A DNA stretch of 64,000 bases. It comes from Protonemura montana. Lineage: Eukaryota > Arthropoda > Insecta > Plecoptera > Nemouridae. A program made the position numbers and the translations under genes. Positions 59,301 through 64,000 of the stretch are shown here, in pieces. Where the stretch lies: assembly GCA_947568835.1 (NCBI GenBank), contig OX387604.1, positions 24,581,076 through 24,645,075 of the forward strand, given 5' to 3'. Below the pieces are notes generated by a model. The model made no database searches. It had not been told where the DNA came from and was given only the letters and a program-made list of their open reading frames with translations. How positions within the stretch are numbered: the first letter of the stretch is position 1; each line of letters starts with the position of its first letter.

Positions 59301-61937
59301 TTTTTACCGCGTGGGTAGGTTGGTAAATTGAATGTCAGACGAGGCAACCCGTTGTGATCGATTTCATAATTTTATTAACCGATTTGGTTTCATTTCCCGT
59401 CAATGCGCCCTACACGTTGACCTTGAAGCTAACATTTTCAAATAGGCGACACGTGCTAGAGACGGATGGATTATGGATTTACATTGAAAAGTAAAAAAAG
59501 AGATTTTTATTTGATCTAGAGTGCTGCAGCGACGATTCTATCGAGCGGTGGTAATGCAATTGGCACTCAAATCTGTTTTCTCGCAATTCCTCAAACTCAT
59601 CGTTCACAAGGGTGAATCAAAAATGAAATGAGCAAAAAGTGCAATATTGGAAAGTAATTAAAGGCTGAAGCACTCTGTTAGCTAAGCTGAGATGATCCCA
59701 CACCTTCTCAGCGAATATTGGATTACCAAGTAAGCTGATAACATAATTAATATCAAGAAGGGGGTGGGTTGGTATTGGGTGGGATGAGAAGAGGAGCTGC
59801 TTGAGACTGGAGCTGAGCAACCCTCCTTGCTGAGTAACATGATGAGAAGGATCGTTATCGGGGAAATGTCAAAACTCGCTGAATTCGATCTTCTATATTC
59901 ACTTACGCGCATACCTTTAAATGTATCATAGTTCATTTGGTGATAGCATATGATCTAAAGTTAAGTTGGGAGTTGGGACATACGTCATAGCATCAAGTAA
60001 TCAGTTGCGTGGTGGTTATGTAGACTCGAGTTACCTCCTCGGGTATGATCATTATTTCTAGTGCTTGCAGGAAGAGTTTCCTGGCATCGACATTTATTGT
60101 ATTCTTCTTTTATTGGTATGGGTTCTTATCGATTATGAGCAACAGCGATATAGAACATTTTATTTTGAGAAGATGCTATGGCTAAAAAGCAATTTTTCTT
60201 AAATGGTTGCGTCGAAACGATACCTGGTACAGGTTTAAATAGGTCTCCTTTAGTGGAAATGTGAAAAGCGTTGGTTTCCGATGAAACTTAATAATATGAA
60301 TCGGGCAAATGGAAACCGCGTCTTTGTGGGGGAAGACAAGCACTACTTCCGGGAGACGAGTTTTCTCAGGAAATGCAATATGCCCAGCAAATAATGGCGC
60401 TGGCACGACGATGGTCATTCTCCCATGATTGCCGCATTTTGCTCAAATAATGAAAAAAGTTCCATCTTTCGATTATTATGTGATAGATGTGGAGGCGGTG
60501 AAGGGCTCATTTTGCTGTATAATATCGGAGCACTTCTATGCTTCTATGCTCTAGATGGATAAAAATGGCACTTTTGATCGTAAAAGTTTTCAAACTTGAT
60601 TGCAAATTCTTCTCTGAAAATGTATTTTCCGTGAATTGTGTTTTTCGCGGAATGCCGCCGTCTTTCTTATACTCGAAAAGGAATGAAACGAACATTTTTG
60701 GTTTTGCATTTCCAACCAAGTTTTGTTAACTTTTATCAAGAGAAGACCAAGTTTCTGTGCTGGATTCGTTCAACAAACATTTCGGTATTATTATGTAGTA
60801 AGTACTACCTACATTTGGGAATCGCTGAAACGATTCATTAAAAAAATATTCAACTGTGTGGTGCACTTTTCCATTTTTCTGTGACATATATTAATTTGTT
60901 TTGGTTGGGTCTCGTAGCTTAGCAGGTTTTCATGCTTGGGAATTATCGAGCATACATTTCCCCTGGAAAATTAAAATAGCTCGAGACAGAGATTATTGTA
61001 ACAAAACCTCCACTTCCCCCTACCCGTGCAGCGGACGTATTTCCATTTTCCGAGCGGTATTCCAGCTAGATGCTCTATATCAATTGTGTAGCGCGGGGGC
61101 GGGAGGCGTAGGTACGGGCAGGCAAAGCTGCTGCAGATTACGTGACAGTACATAGATTTCTGCAATTTGCAGCAAATAAAAAAGGTACATAAAACAATTC
61201 ATTATCGCTTCGTTAATACGGCATTAGTTTTGCATCCACTCTGATTTTCAGTATGGACTGTATTTGAAAATGTAGGTCAAACTGAACTTGTTCAAACTGT
61301 ACATTATTTGGAAACGGTTTCCATTTAGAGCGGCTAGCTGCTTGCTGTAGCATAGCATAGCATGGAGAGTGCTTTAACAACAGGCAAAAGATGACAAGAT
61401 ATTGCCGAAAATAGCTCGTTCAGTACTAGTTCTTTGTTGCTTTGGAACGTAACGACTTGGGCTGGAAGGATCTGTTAACATTCATTATGAGAGAAGGTGA
61501 AGCTATTAGGGCGATTAACATGCGTTAGCTAGATGTTAAATTCCACTTGGAATAGGTCGTTTGACGTAGGAAATGGTGTGCAGTCCGTAGGTTGATCATT
61601 CTAGTCGCCGATAATTAATCATTGACCTTTTAGCTATCAAGAAGAAAGGTGGTATCGATGTATTACTTCGGGCTTAGTGGTCTCCTCATTATCGTGTGAA
61701 TTCAAGACTCAAAAACCTCTCTAAAAAGTATCAAGATTTAGGATATGCACACAGGAGTCATGATGTTAGCAAAGCAGATAACTACAAGTAAATATGTAAT
61801 ACATTATTATTGTCACCTTCTGGGCTGTCGAAGTACCCCCACAGTGGCAGTCCTACCGCTGTTGCACCCACTGCAAAGCAAACAAAGCCTAAACAGGCGA
61901 CTGCAGTTGAATATAATGCTTTCTTATTTTCGGCCAT
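56342..61937 (-). CDS. Claudin/PMP22/TARP-superfamily four-transmembrane protein
   Basis: Five exons, 61937-61817, 58395-58291, 58022-57858, 56990-56893 and 56806-56342, join in phase to 317 residues with four predicted membrane helices. These are LYSTAVACLGFVCFAVGATA (TM1), VWLAGVVAALGVTSLGVFCV (TM2), VAFKLGLALLATILAIVAAS (TM3) and VVLIGLNFILFIVAFYDMIF (TM4). The first extracellular loop has LPLWGYF, then YFGPWQTC and RERCG. This is a W-G-x-W-C-C pattern like that of claudins, PMP22/EMP and calcium-channel gamma/TARP proteins. The cytoplasmic tail (about 130 residues) is Ser/Thr-rich with a repeated GSTI/DSTI stretch, has a basic SLKKPKPK patch and ends STAV, a class I PDZ ligand. The first exon was found by its TM1 and matching phase after a 3.4-kb intron. 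I infer a plasma-membrane junctional or channel-associated protein. I cannot assign a subfamily. Confidence 0.78.
58396..61816. other. Intron 1 of the tetraspan gene, 3.4 kb
   Basis: It separates the TM1 exon from the extracellular-loop exon. Non-coding and AT-rich; frames of 60-84 codons inside show no family features. Confidence 0.6.
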
Positions 61938-64000
61938 AGTCGAAACTGCATGGTGGTCTGTATTGTTCTACCTTATGCTCACTTTACATCACAGGTCGAA
62001 TAAATGACACGGGTTTGTCCTACTCAACATGATACCGGAACACACCGAGAGTTATAGGGCACGCGAATTTTGCTCTCATGGTAAACCGAAGAGTAAACGG
62101 TGTCACGCACAATTCGCAGCGGATCTATTTGGTATTTGACACATTCAACCACACACTAAACCCACTGTATACACTTCCACGTGAATATAATTACGTCTCT
62201 GTACATGAAAACACTCTAGAAGGCACACTCGATTAATAAATCCCCTTGAAGCTGGATATTTGTCGCTCGGCGAGGCGTGTGGTGACAGGGCAGAGGCAGG
62301 CGAACACCCAACTGACAGACGATCTTCCTGGTCGAGGAGGAATTCCACTCATTAACATTATTGTAGGTATGGTATGAGCACTGCACAATACAGAACACGT
62401 CACTACGTCCATGGAGGAAGTGCTAGAATGAATGCAAGCAGCGTTTGTCAAGGAAATTACCGACTGGTTAACTGCACTAGCCTAAGTCACATTCGCGGAC
62501 ATAACAGAAGGTAGCGTGGTAGTTAGTATCAGAACCACCTTGCATGACTTGGAATCGCTTTGGATGAGGCAGGCGGACGTCCAGTCAAGCAGCAGCGACC
62601 AACCAGATATTATTCCTAGCGTGTGGTTCTGGTGGGGATTCTCAAGTAGGGGAAAATACATACACACACTACATTATGCTCTTTTTACAGCCGTGTGCAG
62701 AGACGTAATATGATTGAATTTCGTAACAATAGTCAAGCAATTTCCGAATCGTCTGCGCTGTCGAACTGTAATAATACGGTTTCACAATCAATTGTTTGTT
62801 GACACACGTCGCTAAGAGTCGTAATGATAAAATGAGAATAACAACGTCTCTTGCACGCAGACACTTGCTTGTCCTATAAAGTTAGACATGGTTGCTAAGT
62901 AACTCGAGTAAACGGGTATCGATCGAATTTTCTTCCTACCATTGGTTTCTTCAAATTGCATAAAAATAATTCCCACAGGATATCTAAGGATGGGATAAAA
63001 TTGGGACTGGTAAGGATTTTCAGTGTCAATTTCACCGCCTTTTGGAGTGATTTGTATTGTGCAGAGGTGCGGAGGATTAGTAACAACTCCTACCTCGTGA
63101 CGTGTACGCGATCCCACTCTCGTTCATAATAACCCTACCACTACCAGGTTGGGTAGCCTCTCGCCAGGTGACCATCTATTGCGTCAACAAAAACCTAGTA
63201 AACAATGCCTTTGTCCACCCCTTGATTTACCTGTGTGCTCCATGAGAGTCGAGTACGGGTACCTTTGAGTCCTGAACCGCGAGCCCGGCGTCAATGGTTT
63301 TTGGCGCACTCACAGATTACACGTCTCTTTTTTGTCCTCTCTTCATTCCTAAAAGGGTCCGGGTGATCTTGCGTAGTACAGATAATTGGATTACAAGATT
63401 TTATGAATGAGACGAATTTGACTCCAATTGACCGTTGGCAGTGACCTAATGTGCAATAATCTGTACGAATTTAGCCCAATTATAAAGCTGTAATATCTCC
63501 ACGCATTACACATAGCTAGGTACTTATATGTTATTCTCAAGTGCAAGTTGAAAGATGTTTGTACCGTTATTCTTAAATTAGCTGGGATCCCAAGCCATAG
63601 GGTATTACACCTAGGTCGGAACGTTTGCATTGATAATTGTTCCAGCGATGGCTATGTAGCGGGTCGCTTCCTTCATTCCGGATTTAATCTTTTATCTCAC
63701 CATGATTAGCTAATTTATTCGTGAGTTAGTCTCTCTGTCTCTACTCTCTGCCTCTACTCTCTGCCTCTACTCTCTGCCTCTACTCTCTGCCTCTACTCTC
63801 TGCCTCTACTCTCTGCCTCTACTCTCTGCCTCAACTACACGGAAATATTCGAGGTATGCAAAGGGATTTATCCGTGGGTGCCGGCGTAGGGTGGGGTGAG
63901 GACAACGGGGCACTTGCCATCCTTGCCCTTTTCACCGGATTTCGGCAATGATTGGATATAAGAGCATTTGTGATGGACAATTCTATCATTTATTCAATAT
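61938..64000. other. 5' flank of the tetraspan gene and right edge
   Basis: Presumed promoter region followed by non-coding DNA and the 13-bp tandem repeat at 63738-63832. No coding exon is supported. Confidence 0.4.
63738..63832. repeat. 13-bp tandem repeat CTCTACTCTCTGC
   Basis: About seven near-perfect copies of a pyrimidine-rich unit, preceded by CTCTCTGTCT. Confidence 0.95.

Noticed and set aside
59617-60418. Minus-strand frames in the tetraspan intron as candidate first exons
   Set aside because: The phase-matched exon at 61937-61817 supplies the start codon, TM1 and the LPLWGYF motif, so these are not needed and have no family resemblance.
63391-63630. 79-codon minus-strand frame near the right edge
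   Set aside because: No domain, no splice evidence and average AT-rich composition.
1-64000. A defence island, biosynthetic cluster or other multi-gene system
   Set aside because: The genes are ordinary animal housekeeping, regulatory and membrane genes with unrelated functions, and there is no operon-like organisation.

Overview
This is eukaryotic, almost certainly metazoan, nuclear DNA. It is AT-rich, with intron-rich genes, GT-AG introns that preserve reading frame, long non-coding stretches, SINE/LINE/MITE debris and short tandem repeats. I see no prokaryotic or organellar features. The gene set (LYST/mauve, an Ikaros-type zinc-finger factor, ALG5, an ARHGAP6-type RhoGAP, GLD2/TENT2, RNF141, a claudin-like tetraspan) fits an invertebrate. 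The style of the SINEs (5S-rRNA-derived and tRNA-derived) hints at an arthropod, but I cannot name the species.

Layout, left to right. (1) <475-19543, minus: the 5' 20 exons of LYST. The exons join in frame for 2001 codons; the BEACH/WD40 end lies off the left edge. Its introns hold a fold-back element, a degenerate GGTTCC-rich tract, a LINE 3' end, a hAT-type MITE with target-site duplication, a 57-bp minisatellite, fragments of a 5S-derived SINE and a tRNA-Lys-like retrosequence. (2) 20823-25612, plus: a four-exon Ikaros-like C2H2 factor, head to head with LYST, with a ~560-bp fold-back element in one intron. (3) 30437-32661, plus: ALG5 in seven exons. (4) 33090-45059, minus: an ARHGAP6-like RhoGAP of 13 exons and 1512 residues, tail to tail with ALG5, with a 5S-derived SINE and a tRNA-derived SINE in its introns. 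(5) 45060-51166: a long gene-free interval with low-complexity DNA and a GC-rich, CRE-containing patch. (6) 51167-52309, plus: an intronless GLD2/TENT2 poly(A) polymerase. (7) 53540-54325, minus: RNF141 in a single coding exon. (8) 56342-61937, minus: a five-exon claudin/PMP22/TARP-superfamily tetraspan with a C-terminal class I PDZ-ligand motif. (9) 61938-64000: non-coding, with a 13-bp tandem repeat.

The neighbours do not form a pathway. They cover lysosome-related organelle traffic, transcription, N-glycan precursor synthesis, Rho signalling, RNA tailing, ubiquitination and membrane organisation. Exon models were built by hand from splice signals, phase continuity and remembered family resemblance; no search was run. 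I found no convincing new multi-gene system. The items most worth a second look are the minisatellite packed with acceptor-like motifs next to a LYST splice donor, the 753-codon N-terminal exon of the RhoGAP, the two adjacent single-coding-exon genes, and the 5S-derived SINE family.
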